DNA from: Candidatus Nomurabacteria bacterium | Lineage (GTDB): Bacteria > Patescibacteriota > Minisyncoccia > Phycocordibacterales > UBA9973 | Reading direction: 5' to 3' | DNA length: 55,197 bases | Assembly: GCA_020851595.1 (NCBI GenBank) | Contig: JADZCK010000016.1 | Location: 1-55,197 of the forward strand | Shown: positions 25,384 through 34,222 of the stretch, in pieces | Numbering within the stretch: position 1 is the stretch's first letter | Layout: each line of letters begins with the position of its first letter | Made by a program: the position numbers and the translations under genes | Notes under the pieces: model-generated | Seen by the model: only the letters and a program-made list of their open reading frames with translations | Databases searched by the model: none | Told to the model about the DNA's origin: nothing

Positions 25384-26457
25384 TTATATTTTTAATTTTA
25401 ATGCTTTTGATACACATATAAAAAAATTATCAGGTAAGAATTTTTTATAATCATCACTTCCAAGAAATGAGTCGATGGCTTTTATATAATTATCGTACTG
25501 TTTCTCAGTAATACTTTCTAAAAAGAATAGTAACTCTTTGTTGTTTTTAAAATTTCTTCGGTCAATAAATGTTTCTTTGGGTATATATTTAGTTATATTC
25601 TGTGCCCCCCAATATATTGGTACTACTCTTGCGTTAAAACAGTCAAAGATTTTTTCAGTAATCCATCCATTTTCATTTTTTACATTTTCATAACATAAGC
25701 TAAATTTATATTGGGCAAGTATTTCATGCTTGTTTCTGCATTCACCTCTGTAGCTTTTGTATTTTTTGATCAAGAACGGGAATATTTTTTCGTATTTTGA
25801 AATTGGTTTATTCCAGTTATACCCAAACAAATCAAATTTTTCACCTATTTCTTTTTCAAAAAAGCTAATTGATTTTCTCCTCTCGCTATATAACTCGTCA
25901 TTGTGGTTTGAAATTTTATTTATAGATATATTTACCAGCATTTTTTTGTCACGAAACAAGACTGCAGGTTTTGGACGTTCTTTGTCAGAATATGGGTGGA
26001 AGAATTTAAAGAATTTTTTATTATCGACAAGATCATCATTCCACGTAATGATCGTATCAAATTTACCGTATGTTTCTTCCGTGTAATTGTCTGGATCTAT
26101 TGCTCTTGCTTCCCATAAAATAAGAGCCATTTTTTTTCTTAACCCCATTTTTATTGCCTCAGCATAAACATCTCGAGTATATTCTGTCTGGTTGTTTTTG
26201 TTTATGCCTAAGATTTTTTTTGCAAATGTTTTTATTTTTGAAAATCTTGTAATTTTTTTACCCAAAGTAACTTCGTCCACAAATATTATTTTCTCTGCCG
26301 TAGAAAGATCATTGTCGTCTGCTGTTTTTAGATCGTAGCCTATCGAAGCCAATTTGTTTTTTAAATATTTCCAAGGCCCATTTAAATCATCTGCGTTGTA
26401 TTTTGTAAAAATAATGTTGTTCTCAAATCCTTTAAAATTTAACAATATGTCTTTCAT
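25384..26457 (-). CDS. GT10 fucosyltransferase-like protein
   Basis: The 357-residue protein shows the strong GT10 signature YKFSLCYENVKNENGWITEKIFDCFNA, then VPIYWGAQNITKYIPKETFIDRRNF (about 255-305). It is expected to transfer fucose from GDP-fucose in alpha-1,3/1,4 linkage. The N-terminal half (acceptor domain) is divergent and includes RxxxxLWEARAIDPDNY. It follows the ABC ATPase gene by 9 bases. Confidence 0.9.
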   Translation of the reverse strand: MKDILLNFKGFENNIIFTKYNADDLNGPWKYLKNKLASIGYDLKTADDNDLSTAEKIIFVDEVTLGKKITRFSKIKTFAKKILGINKNNQTEYTRDVYAEAIKMGLRKKMALILWEARAIDPDNYTEETYGKFDTIITWNDDLVDNKKFFKFFHPYSDKERPKPAVLFRDKKMLVNISINKISNHNDELYSERRKSISFFEKEIGEKFDLFGYNWNKPISKYEKIFPFLIKKYKSYRGECRNKHEILAQYKFSLCYENVKNENGWITEKIFDCFNARVVPIYWGAQNITKYIPKETFIDRRNFKNNKELLFFLESITEKQYDNYIKAIDSFLGSDDYKKFLPDNFFICVSKALKLKI

Positions 26458-26466
26458 AAGTAAGTT

Positions 26467-27753
26467 TTATTTTAATTCTTGTATTTCCCAATTTGCATTA
26501 CTAAATACGCAACTCCAGTATGTAGAGGCCTCACCATAACTGTGCATGGTTGATCCTGCATCAATAATTTTAAACCTTATTGCATCATCTCGTATATCTA
26601 TATCTTGGACTCCTTTTTCGTGAGCATACAATCTTATTGTGTATGTATCTGGTATTAGAAAATCTCCTTTTATTTTTGTGACTGTTTTATATAAACCTCT
26701 TTTGAAAACATACACCTTGCCCCCTTCAGAATCAGATAAACTTGTAGAAGTCACATTGACACCATTTGAGTTTTTAATAGTTAAACTTATCTCAAGGGGC
26801 CAAGATTCTTTAAAGATTTCCATCTCTACATTTATATCAAAATCTTGATTGTGTAAAATCATATTAGTAGTTGCTCCATACTCCTTGTTTATCCATATCT
26901 TTTTAAAAATAAAATCTTTATTTTTATTATTATTTTCAAATTCTATTTGGCTTTTATTTTCGATAATTTTATTATTATTTTCATTGTAAATATCTAAGAT
27001 TTTATCTGTTATGTTAAACGCTTTAATCTGGCCATTTTCTATTAGTATTGTTTTTTTACAAAGTTCTTTTATTGAATTTAAATTGTGGCTTACAAAAAGT
27101 ACAGTTCTGCCTTGTTGTTTGGTTATTTCTTCCATTTTACCCAAACACTTTTTCTGAAATTCAGCATCACCCACGGCTAATACTTCATCTACTATCAATA
27201 TATCTGTTTCCATGTGTGCAGCTACAGAAAACGCAAGGCGGACATACATACCACTTGAATAATATTTCACTGGAGTATCTAAGAATTTTCCAATATCTGC
27301 AAACTCGACAATTTCGTCAAACTTTTTTGCTATTTCTTTTTTCTTCATGCCGAGAATTGCACCATTTAAGAAGATATTTTCTCTTCCTGTGAGTTCTGGG
27401 TGAAATCCTGTGCCGACCTCAAGCAGGCTGCCGACTCTTCCGTGGATTTTGATTTCTCCTGTTGTTGGGGGAGTGATCTGTGAAAGTATCTTGAGTAGTG
27501 TGGATTTACCAGCTCCATTGTGTCCAATAATCCCTATAACTTCTCCTTTTTGCACAGAGAAATTTATATCTTTTAATGCCCAAAATTCTTCTTTTGTTTC
27601 TAATCCTATGATTTGTTTGGTTTTGGTTTTTAAAAAAGAAAATGGATTTTTAAAAATGCTGGTTAGTACATCTCTCAAAGTAAGATATCCACCTCTTTGG
27701 TGGGTGATATCGTATTTTTTTCCTATGTTTTTTACTTCAATTATTGGTTTCAT
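26467..27753 (-). CDS. wzt: Polysaccharide ABC exporter ATPase, Wzt-like with C-terminal carbohydrate domain
   Basis: The 428-residue protein has Walker A GHNGAGKST (near 75), signature YSSGMYVRLAFS (about 165) and Walker B ILIVDEVLAVGD. Residues about 280-428 form a beta-sandwich like Wzt_C (ending GEASTYWSCVFSNANWEI), which in O-antigen exporters recognises the modified non-reducing end of the glycan. Together with the permease next door it exports lipid-linked glycan across the membrane. Confidence 0.92.
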   Translation of the reverse strand: MKPIIEVKNIGKKYDITHQRGGYLTLRDVLTSIFKNPFSFLKTKTKQIIGLETKEEFWALKDINFSVQKGEVIGIIGHNGAGKSTLLKILSQITPPTTGEIKIHGRVGSLLEVGTGFHPELTGRENIFLNGAILGMKKKEIAKKFDEIVEFADIGKFLDTPVKYYSSGMYVRLAFSVAAHMETDILIVDEVLAVGDAEFQKKCLGKMEEITKQQGRTVLFVSHNLNSIKELCKKTILIENGQIKAFNITDKILDIYNENNNKIIENKSQIEFENNNKNKDFIFKKIWINKEYGATTNMILHNQDFDINVEMEIFKESWPLEISLTIKNSNGVNVTSTSLSDSEGGKVYVFKRGLYKTVTKIKGDFLIPDTYTIRLYAHEKGVQDIDIRDDAIRFKIIDAGSTMHSYGEASTYWSCVFSNANWEIQELK

Positions 27754-27757
27754 TTTT

Positions 27758-28582
27758 TTAAATTATGTCTGCGAAATAACGCTCTGTTTTCTTAAACATA
27801 TAAATTCCGAATAACATTAAAATAAAAGTTGCCACAAGAGAAATAAAAACAAGTAACCAGTTTAAAACAGTAGTGCCCAAAAGCGCAGCTCTGGCGCTCT
27901 GGATGACTCCCATCATAGGATTTAGAGCTAGTATCCAAGAATATTTTCCTGCAATACCAGCTGGATAAATAACAGGAGTGACAAACATTAATATTTGTAT
28001 AAAAAATGGTAAAGCGTAACGCACATCTCTGTATTTTACATTTATCGAAGCGAGAAATAATCCAAGCCCGACAGACGCCATGAATGTTATGACTAGAAGT
28101 AATGGCAGGATAAACAATCCTACTAAGCGTGGAGCATAGCCATAATAAAACATCATACCCACAAGAATTATTGAAGCAATTCCGAAATCTATAAATTTTG
28201 TTATTACTGTAGATATTGGAAGAATTAATCTAGGGAAATAAACTTTTGTGATAATCGCTTGATTTGCAATCATTACGTTGCTTGTGTCAGAAAGCGCTCC
28301 AGAAAAAAATTGCCAGAAAAGTAGTCCTGTATAGACAAATATTGGGTAAGGGACTCCGTCTGAAGATATTTTTAATAGTCCTCCAAAAAAAACTGTAAAT
28401 ACAACCATAGTGATAAATGGTTGGAAGACTGCCCAAAGTACACCTATCGCTGTCTGTTTGTATCTGACTTTCAAATCACGCCAAGTAAAAAAATACAAAA
28501 GTTCTCGATATTCCCAGATTTCCTTTAAGTCGGAAAAACTGAAAAGTTTTTTTGGTTTTATGATCGTGGTTGGTGTTTCCAT
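27758..28582 (-). CDS. wzm: Polysaccharide ABC exporter permease, Wzm-like
   Basis: The 274-residue protein has six membrane helices of the ABC-2 type. The N-terminal amphipathic helix precedes YFFTWRDLKVRYKQTAIGVLWAVFQP, the standard signature of polysaccharide/polyol-phosphate exporters. The gene is 4 bases from the ATPase gene and 1 base after the sugar transferase gene, so one operon is certain. Confidence 0.94.
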   Translation of the reverse strand: METPTTIIKPKKLFSFSDLKEIWEYRELLYFFTWRDLKVRYKQTAIGVLWAVFQPFITMVVFTVFFGGLLKISSDGVPYPIFVYTGLLFWQFFSGALSDTSNVMIANQAIITKVYFPRLILPISTVITKFIDFGIASIILVGMMFYYGYAPRLVGLFILPLLLVITFMASVGLGLFLASINVKYRDVRYALPFFIQILMFVTPVIYPAGIAGKYSWILALNPMMGVIQSARAALLGTTVLNWLLVFISLVATFILMLFGIYMFKKTERYFADII

Positions 28583-28583
28583 G

Positions 28584-29891
28584 TTAATAAGTGAATATTT
28601 TTGCTATGGTTTTCAATATGATTAGAATATCAAAGAAAATATTTCTATTTTTTATATAATAAAAATCATACCTTAACTTTTCCTTAGCATCTTCGACCGA
28701 AGCGCCGTATTTGTAATTTACTTGCGCCCAACCAGTGAGTCCAGCTTTTACAGAATGTCTTAAATTGTAATAAAGTATATCTTTACTTAGCTTGTCCACA
28801 AATTCGGGTCTTTCAGGGCGTGGTCCGACAAACGACAATTCTCCCTTCAAAATATTTATAAGTTGAGGGATTTCGTCTAAATGAGTTCCTCTCAAAAATC
28901 TTCCTACCGGTGTAATCCTAGGATCTTTTTTATTGTCTTCTGTCCAAACTGCGCCATTTTTTTCTGAATTTAAATACATCGATCTGAATTTATAAATTAT
29001 AAACTCATTATCGTTTAAGCTTATTCTTTTGTGGCTAAACATCACCGGTCCTTTGGACGTTATTTTAATTAAAATTGCTATTATTAAAAAAATAGGAAAG
29101 AAAATTATGATAAGCAATAGTGACAAAAATACATCGATTATTCTTTTAATAAAATTAAAAATCGTTTTATTTTTACTTACATAATCTATCATAGTCTCTT
29201 TATCTATTTTTTCAGTGGCAACTTTTTGAAAAGTTTCTTCATAAAAATTATTTATTGTATAAATAGCAATTCCTTTTTTAAGGAGCGAATAAATATTATC
29301 AAAATCAATTTCTTTAATGGATTCAAGTATTATAATGTCTGGTTTGAGATCGAATATTTCTTTTTGATTAAAATTATTTAATTCTTTTATTATTTTATAG
29401 CCAATATTTTGATTATTTATAATTTCTTCTATTAGTTCATTTCTTTCGCCATTGTTTACTGCGATTATTTTTAGGCTAATTCCTTTTTTCACAAAGTATC
29501 TGCGTATAATGATTCTTGAATAAAAATCAATAACTCCAAAAATTCCAGTGAAGATGATTAAGTTTGTTTTTGGAGTTAGCTTGAAAAAAGAACCAAAAAT
29601 ATAAAATATTAAAATAGAAAAAAAGAAAGATACTATCAAACTTTTAATAAAAGAACTTGTAAATTCTGTGATGTTTTTGTTGAATCTGAAAGAATATAAG
29701 TTGAATATATAAAAAGTTAGTATATATAGTATAATTATTATTAAGAAGGGGACAAAATGTATATTTAATTGGGCAAAAAAATAATCTTTGCCGTACCTTA
29801 TAAAAATCATTAAAAATAAAGCACCAAACAACGCAGCCAAATCAGTTGCTAGAATAAAAAACATCTTAAATTTGGTTAGTAGGTTTTTCAT
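28584..29891 (-). CDS. Initiating polyprenyl-phosphate sugar transferase (WbaP/WcaJ type)
   Basis: The 435-residue protein has four N-terminal helices, a CoA-binding-like Rossmann segment, a further helix (about 250) and the catalytic bacterial sugar transferase domain: FKRIIDVFLSLLL, GPVMFSHKRI, YKFRSM, LDEIPQLINILKGELSFVGPRPE, GLTGWAQVNY. It puts the first sugar phosphate on undecaprenyl phosphate and thereby starts glycan synthesis. It is the first gene of the minus-strand glycan operon, with a TATAAA box 8 bases upstream of the ATG. Confidence 0.94.
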   Translation of the reverse strand: MKNLLTKFKMFFILATDLAALFGALFLMIFIRYGKDYFFAQLNIHFVPFLIIIILYILTFYIFNLYSFRFNKNITEFTSSFIKSLIVSFFFSILIFYIFGSFFKLTPKTNLIIFTGIFGVIDFYSRIIIRRYFVKKGISLKIIAVNNGERNELIEEIINNQNIGYKIIKELNNFNQKEIFDLKPDIIILESIKEIDFDNIYSLLKKGIAIYTINNFYEETFQKVATEKIDKETMIDYVSKNKTIFNFIKRIIDVFLSLLLIIIFFPIFLIIAILIKITSKGPVMFSHKRISLNDNEFIIYKFRSMYLNSEKNGAVWTEDNKKDPRITPVGRFLRGTHLDEIPQLINILKGELSFVGPRPERPEFVDKLSKDILYYNLRHSVKAGLTGWAQVNYKYGASVEDAKEKLRYDFYYIKNRNIFFDILIILKTIAKIFTY

Positions 29892-29990
29892 ATGATACTT
29901 TTATATTCATAAGCCTAATGTAGCATAAAATAGCTTTTTTTTCAGCTTTTGTGTTGTTTTGTTTATATGCTATTATATAAAAATAAAACT

Positions 29991-30176
29991 ATGGGGGATA
30001 TCATTTCAAAAATAATTTTTTTTATTATCGTGTTGCCGGTGGTGATAATAAAAAGCGGTTTTGAGAAGCTCAAGAAATTTATGGAGGATAATAATTACTC
30101 TCTCCATTGGTATTATGTTTTGCTGGTGCTACTGATTATCACTCTTGCTGTTTTGCTACTGTTTGGATATAGATAA
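29991..30176 (+). CDS. Small two-helix membrane protein
   Basis: The 61-residue product (MGDIISKIIFFIIVLPVVII...) has two hydrophobic helices separated by a basic loop. No family is recognised. The ATG at 29991 is chosen because a longer frame begins inside the promoter-like TATTATA region. It lies alone between the divergent sugar transferase and the L10 operon. Confidence 0.5.
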   Translation: MGDIISKIIFFIIVLPVVIIKSGFEKLKKFMEDNNYSLHWYYVLLVLLIITLAVLLLFGYR

Positions 30177-30196
30177 ATCGTGCTATACTAAAAGCA

Positions 30197-30283
30197 ATGA
30201 ATCAGCATTTTATGAAAGTGTTAACGATATTTATTATTATGATAACAATAGGGCTCATAGGGGTTTTTGTGTTTGCAAAATAA
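30197..30283 (+). CDS. Very small single-helix membrane peptide
   Basis: The 28-residue frame starts MNQHFMKVLTIFIIM and ends GVFVFAK; almost all of it is one membrane helix. A TATACT box ends 7 bases before its ATG, matching the leaderless promoter pattern seen for other genes here, which is the main support. Function unknown; it may be chance. Confidence 0.3.
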   Translation: MNQHFMKVLTIFIIMITIGLIGVFVFAK

Positions 30284-30301
30284 AAGTTTCGTGTTATACT
30301 G

Positions 30302-30415
30302 TATTTACCGTAGAGAAAGTAGGCGCAGAACTTGTTCTGGTTAAGTCCTATTTAGTGGGTCGATATTCTCCGACATGGTTCGGAGAGGAAAACTTGCGGC
30401 GAAAGCCGTTTTTTT
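30302..30415 (+). promoter_or_regulatory. Ribosomal protein L10 leader with attenuator hairpin
   Basis: A TATACT promoter box lies just upstream (about 30295). The RNA has the L10-leader features: CCGTAGAGAAAGTAGGCGC at 30308, a hairpin CAGAACTTGTTCTG and GTTAAGTCCTATTTAGTGGG. A CTCCGA/TCGGAG hairpin follows, then CGGC-GAAA-GCCG (30397-30408) with a run of seven T, which is a terminator. L10(L12)4 binding to the leader would favour termination or block translation of rplJ-rplL. Confidence 0.75.
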
Positions 30416-30440
30416 GTTGAAAAAATAAGAAAAACAAATT

Positions 30441-30920
30441 ATGTTACAAAAATCAAGAAAAGAAGAAATGATCAAAGACTTGGAAGGAGCCATAAAAGGT
30501 TCTGAATCTTTAGTTTTTGTTAATTTTCATGGTCTAAAAGTTAGTGATGAAACAAAACTTCGTCAAAATCTTCGCGACCAAGGCGTAAATTATAAAGTGG
30601 GCAGAAAGACATTGCTCAAGCGTGCGCTTGCTGGTAAGGCAATAGGAGAAATTCCAGAACTTACAGGCGAAGTCGCTATTGCGTATTCCAAGGATCCTAC
30701 ATCTTCACCTCGTGAAGTGTATAACTTTCAAAAAACTCACAAAGGAATGCTTAACATTCTTGGTGGAATTTTTGAAGGGAAATTCGTGGACAGCGCTTAC
30801 ATGATAGAGCTAGGAACATTACCAAGCAGAGAAGTATTGCTTTCAAAGATTGCATTCTTACTCAAATCTCCTATGCAACGTTTGGCTTTGGCTGTGAACG
30901 AGGTAGCGAAGAAAAAATAA
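30441..30920 (+). CDS. rplJ: 50S ribosomal protein L10
   Basis: The 159-residue base of the L7/L12 stalk has the N-terminal RNA-binding part (KSRKEEMIKDLEGAIKGSESLVFVNFHGLKVSDETKLRQNLRDQGVNYKVGRKTLLKRAL) and C-terminal helices that bind L7/L12 dimers. It is preceded by its autoregulatory leader and followed by rplL after 29 bases. No Shine-Dalgarno is visible. Confidence 0.96.
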   Translation: MLQKSRKEEMIKDLEGAIKGSESLVFVNFHGLKVSDETKLRQNLRDQGVNYKVGRKTLLKRALAGKAIGEIPELTGEVAIAYSKDPTSSPREVYNFQKTHKGMLNILGGIFEGKFVDSAYMIELGTLPSREVLLSKIAFLLKSPMQRLALAVNEVAKKK

Positions 30921-30949
30921 AATTATTAGTTAGTTATTAAATAAATATT

Positions 30950-31324
30950 ATGTCAAAATTCGATTCATTTTTAAAAGATCTCGAAAGTGCATCAGTTCTA
31001 GAATTGAATGAATTGGTGAAAGCAATCGAAGAAAAATTTGGAGTATCTGCAGCTGCTGTAGCAGTAGCAGGTGGTGCTGGCGCCGGAGCTCCGGCAGAAG
31101 CTACTGAAGAAAAGGATGCATTTACTGTAGTCTTATCATCAGCAGGGGAAGGTAAAATTGCTGTCATGAAAGTCGTAAAGGAAACTCTTGGTCTTGGTCT
31201 TAAAGACGCTAAAGATTTAGTCGATGCTGCCCCTTCAACCTTGAAAGAGGGAATGAAGAAAGCTGAAGCTGAAGATTTGAAGAAAAAGATTGAAGCTGCA
31301 GGAGGAAAAGTTGAATTTAAATAA
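30950..31324 (+). CDS. rplL: 50S ribosomal protein L7/L12
   Basis: The 124-residue protein has an N-terminal dimerisation helix region, an Ala/Gly-rich hinge ([18 protein letters not shown], about 35-52) and the conserved C-terminal domain ([70 protein letters not shown]). It forms the flexible stalk that recruits translation factors. A strong terminator follows. Confidence 0.97.
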   Translation: MSKFDSFLKDLESASVLELNELVKAIEEKFGVSAAAVAVAGGAGAGAPAEATEEKDAFTVVLSSAGEGKIAVMKVVKETLGLGLKDAKDLVDAAPSTLKEGMKKAEAEDLKKKIEAAGGKVEFK

Positions 31325-31344
31325 ATTAATTAAAATAATTTAAA

Positions 31345-31377
31345 CTAAAAAACGGAAGCAAAGCTTCCGTTTTTTAG
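31345..31377 (+). terminator. Terminator of the rplJ-rplL operon
   Basis: AAAAAACGGAAGC pairs with GCTTCCGTTTTTT around the loop AAA. The stem is 13 bp including the A/T flank. Confidence 0.9.
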
Positions 31378-31412
31378 TTGTTTACTTTTCTAAAATGTGG
31401 TATAATAGGGGC

Positions 31413-32741
31413 ATGAAAAAATATACATTATATTTAGTTATTTTGATCTTTATTATAAGCTTATTAACAGTAAGTGTTGGTGTAGCTCGTGCTTACGAGT
31501 GTGAGCCAGGGCATTTGTTTAGTATTTTTACGGGTCAACCTTGCTCAACTATTTCATCAAACAACGCTAGTTTTAGCGATCTTAAAATAGGCTCAAGAGG
31601 AGAAAGAGTTAGAGCTTTTCAGCAAATGTTGAAAGATAGTGGTTTCTTGTATGGTAGAGTAGATGGTATTTATGGAAGAATTACTGACAGCGCAGCAAAG
31701 AATTATTACAGAATTTATCCACCAACACCTATCAACACAAATGCTCCAGTTGTTCATGGTGTAAGTGGTCCACAAATATTAGACGTAAATCAAGAGGGAA
31801 CATGGACTGTGACAGCTTCTGATGTAGTAGGTGGCGGAAGTCTTTCTTACACAGTGACATGGGGAGATGAAGTTTATTATTATGGTTCAGTAAGCGCATT
31901 ACAAAAACCTGCTCAACAATCTGCTACTTTTACACACAGCTATGCGACAGCTGGAACATATAACCCTACATTTACTGTTACAAATAAATATGGCCAAAGC
32001 ACAAAAACAAGTCTAAGTGTTGTTGTTGGAAATGTAAATCCGCCTACCCCTACAGATAACATTACCGTTCTTTCTCCAAATGGAGGAGAAAATTGGTTGC
32101 TCGGAAATACAGAATCAATAAGATGGTCAGACAGTACTCCTACATTGCTTTGTGTAAATTGCGGGAATATTTATGACATAAAAATACAAGCAACTTGTAC
32201 AACTTCTATGTGTACAGAAATTTATCGTCCCTTTATGTTAATTGCAAAAGGAGTAAGAGGAACATCTTATTCTTGGTCTGTCGGTAGTACTTTAGATTTT
32301 ATAGGATCAGTTACAAATGGAGCATACAAAATACAAGTCTGCCAATCTGGTACCTCAAATTGTGATTTGAGTGATAGATATTTTACGATTTCAAGCAAAA
32401 TAGTCATACAAGAAGCCCCAACCATTTCTTATCTTTCTCCTACCTATGGCCCGGTAGGGACTACTGTCACTATCACAGGTAGTGGATTTTCGGCAACTGG
32501 AAATAAAATAAGATTTGGAAATCTTGGTGTTGAAAATAGCCCAAGTTACAACAACTTGAGCTCCTCAGATGGAACACACTTAACCTTCACTGTGCCTTAT
32601 AGTAATTATTATGCTTGTTGGGATTCATATCCTGCTTGTATGATAGCTGCAAGAATGACTGCTCCTGGCATATATGCTGTTTCAGTAATTAATTCAAGTG
32701 GAAAAGTTAGTAACGAACTATCTTTCGCTGTAACTCAGTAA
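31413..32741 (+). CDS. Secreted protein with PG-binding, PKD-like and IPT/TIG domains
   Basis: The 442-residue product starts at the ATG at 31413, 6 bases after TATAAT. It has a signal peptide (MKKYTLYLVILIFIISLLTVS), a Cys-pair motif (CEPGHLFSIFTGQPC), a PG_binding_1-like domain (LKIGSRGERVRAFQQMLKDSG), a PKD-like domain (WTVTASDVVGGGSLSYTVTWGD...ATFTHSYATAGTYNPTFTVTNKYG), a middle domain starting ITVLSPNGGENWLLG, and a C-terminal IPT/TIG domain (PTISYLSPTYGPVGTTVTITGSGFS). It is a probable wall-attached adhesin or structural protein. Confidence 0.82.
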   Translation: MKKYTLYLVILIFIISLLTVSVGVARAYECEPGHLFSIFTGQPCSTISSNNASFSDLKIGSRGERVRAFQQMLKDSGFLYGRVDGIYGRITDSAAKNYYRIYPPTPINTNAPVVHGVSGPQILDVNQEGTWTVTASDVVGGGSLSYTVTWGDEVYYYGSVSALQKPAQQSATFTHSYATAGTYNPTFTVTNKYGQSTKTSLSVVVGNVNPPTPTDNITVLSPNGGENWLLGNTESIRWSDSTPTLLCVNCGNIYDIKIQATCTTSMCTEIYRPFMLIAKGVRGTSYSWSVGSTLDFIGSVTNGAYKIQVCQSGTSNCDLSDRYFTISSKIVIQEAPTISYLSPTYGPVGTTVTITGSGFSATGNKIRFGNLGVENSPSYNNLSSSDGTHLTFTVPYSNYYACWDSYPACMIAARMTAPGIYAVSVINSSGKVSNELSFAVTQ

Positions 32742-32776
32742 GTTGATTTTTTCTGGAAAAGCACTACAATGCATAC

Positions 32777-33358
32777 ATGGAAATTTTAGGTAAACTACTA
32801 GGGAATGAAGGCCGAGTGAAGATTATGCGATTGTTTCTCCTAAACAGAAGCAATGGTTTTACCACTAAAGAGATAATAAAAAGAAGCCGAGTGAGCGCGC
32901 TAGTAGCTCGTAGAGAATTAAGACTTCTTGCTTCTGTAAATTTTGTTAAAAAGCGTACAGATGACTGGATATTTAATCCTACTTTTAAATATGGCGAAGA
33001 ATTTAAAAATCTGTTGCTTAGCTCTGATAGTTTAAATAATCAGAATATTTTAAATTACTTTAAAAAAGCAGGTAAAGTGAAGCTTCTTCTAACTTCCGGT
33101 ATTTTTATTAAAAATCCAGACAGCAGAGTAGATATGCTTCTTGTGGGGGACAGTATGAAAAGAAGCAAAATAGAAGAAGGGGTAAAAAGGATTGAAGCCG
33201 AGATGGGCGCAGAACTTACTTACGCTGTATTTGATACTAAAGAATTTTTATACAGATTAAATATGTATGATAAATTGATTCGTGATATTTTAGATTACCC
33301 ACACGAAGTTGTTTTGCAGTCCAAAGAGTTATCCACACAAACCTTGAAGAAAGTATAA
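32777..33358 (+). CDS. Winged-helix protein with a nucleotidyltransferase-like C-domain
   Basis: The 193-residue protein has an N-terminal winged helix (LLGNEGRVKIMRLFLLNRSNGFTTKEIIKRSRVSALVARRELRLL) and a C-terminal part (VKLLLTSGIFIKNPDSRVDMLLVGDSMKRSKIEEGVKRIEAEMG) that resembles the MNT/KNT nucleotidyltransferase fold but keeps only part of the acidic metal site (VDMLLVGD). It may be a regulator with a degenerate NTase sensor. TACAAT ends 6 bases before the ATG. A perfect DnaA-box word TTATCCACA lies within its 3' end (33329-33337). Confidence 0.65.
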   Translation: MEILGKLLGNEGRVKIMRLFLLNRSNGFTTKEIIKRSRVSALVARRELRLLASVNFVKKRTDDWIFNPTFKYGEEFKNLLLSSDSLNNQNILNYFKKAGKVKLLLTSGIFIKNPDSRVDMLLVGDSMKRSKIEEGVKRIEAEMGAELTYAVFDTKEFLYRLNMYDKLIRDILDYPHEVVLQSKELSTQTLKKV

Positions 33359-33400
33359 GTTTTCGTTATATATCTTGGTTCAAAGATATATAATTAAAGC

Positions 33401-34213
33401 ATGTTTACAAAAAATAAATTGTTTTCAATTTTGTCTATACTTTTAATAGTAGCTTTTTCTTTTTCGATAAATACAAATAATGCTTCAGCATCTATTACCA
33501 ATGGTACTATAGATTCTGTTTATCATTACGCTTGGGGAGAAAATATCGGTTGGGTAGATTTTGCAAATGTAACAATTAGCGATGCTGCTTTATCAGGTTA
33601 TATTTATGGTGAAAATATAGGTTGGATAGATCTTGCTACTATCACAAATACAAATGAAGGCAATCTTTCTGGTTACGCTTGGGGAGAAAATATCGGTTGG
33701 GTAAATTTTAGTGGTGTATCTATTGGTACAGATGGTGTTTTTGTTGGTTCTGCATACGGAGAAAATATTGGATGGATTTCTTTTGGTACAGGAGACAACA
33801 AGGTTTTGACTGACTGGCGTCCACAAAGAGTTCGCCCAACTTACAATTCCGGCGGGGGCGGAGGTGGGACAAGGTCTACAGTAAACACTAATACTACACA
33901 GCAAATTGGTTTGGTGGGTGGTGTTGTTTGTAAAGAAGGAGAGAAATTTAATACTGTAAGCGGGGTACCTTGTACATCATTTGTATCAGTCGTTTCGTCC
34001 GGTTCAACAGCAAGTTGTTTGTTAACTACTACATTAAAATTGGGGAGTAAGGGTGAAGAAGTAAAATGTTTGCAAACAAAATTGAATACTCTTGCTGATG
34101 GTAAATTTGGCAAAAAGACGAAACAGGCTGTGATTGTCCTTCAGAAGAATCACGCTTTAAAAGCTGACGGTATTGTTGGCCCTGCTACGAGAAAAGTTTT
34201 AAATGGTAACTAA
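33401..34213 (+). CDS. Surface protein with AWGENIGW repeats and C-terminal PG-binding domain
   Basis: The 270-residue protein has a signal peptide (ending about NNASA), four repeats of about 27-32 residues built on Y-A-W-G-E-N-I-G-W-(V/I)-x-F (cores YAWGENIGWVDF, YIYGENIGWIDL, YAWGENIGWVNF, SAYGENIGWISF), a Gly-rich linker, a Cys-pair motif (CKEGEKFNTVSGVPC) and a PG_binding_1 domain (TLKLGSKGEEVKCLQTKLN...ADGIVGPATRKVLN). The repeats probably stack as a beta-rich module outside the cell. TATAAT is exactly 6 bases before the ATG. Confidence 0.8.
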   Translation: MFTKNKLFSILSILLIVAFSFSINTNNASASITNGTIDSVYHYAWGENIGWVDFANVTISDAALSGYIYGENIGWIDLATITNTNEGNLSGYAWGENIGWVNFSGVSIGTDGVFVGSAYGENIGWISFGTGDNKVLTDWRPQRVRPTYNSGGGGGGTRSTVNTNTTQQIGLVGGVVCKEGEKFNTVSGVPCTSFVSVVSSGSTASCLLTTTLKLGSKGEEVKCLQTKLNTLADGKFGKKTKQAVIVLQKNHALKADGIVGPATRKVLNGN

Positions 34214-34222
34214 ATAAAAAAT

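Noticed and set aside
30145-30420. 91-codon frame across the L10 leader
   Set aside because: It covers a structured leader and attenuator and has no protein features.
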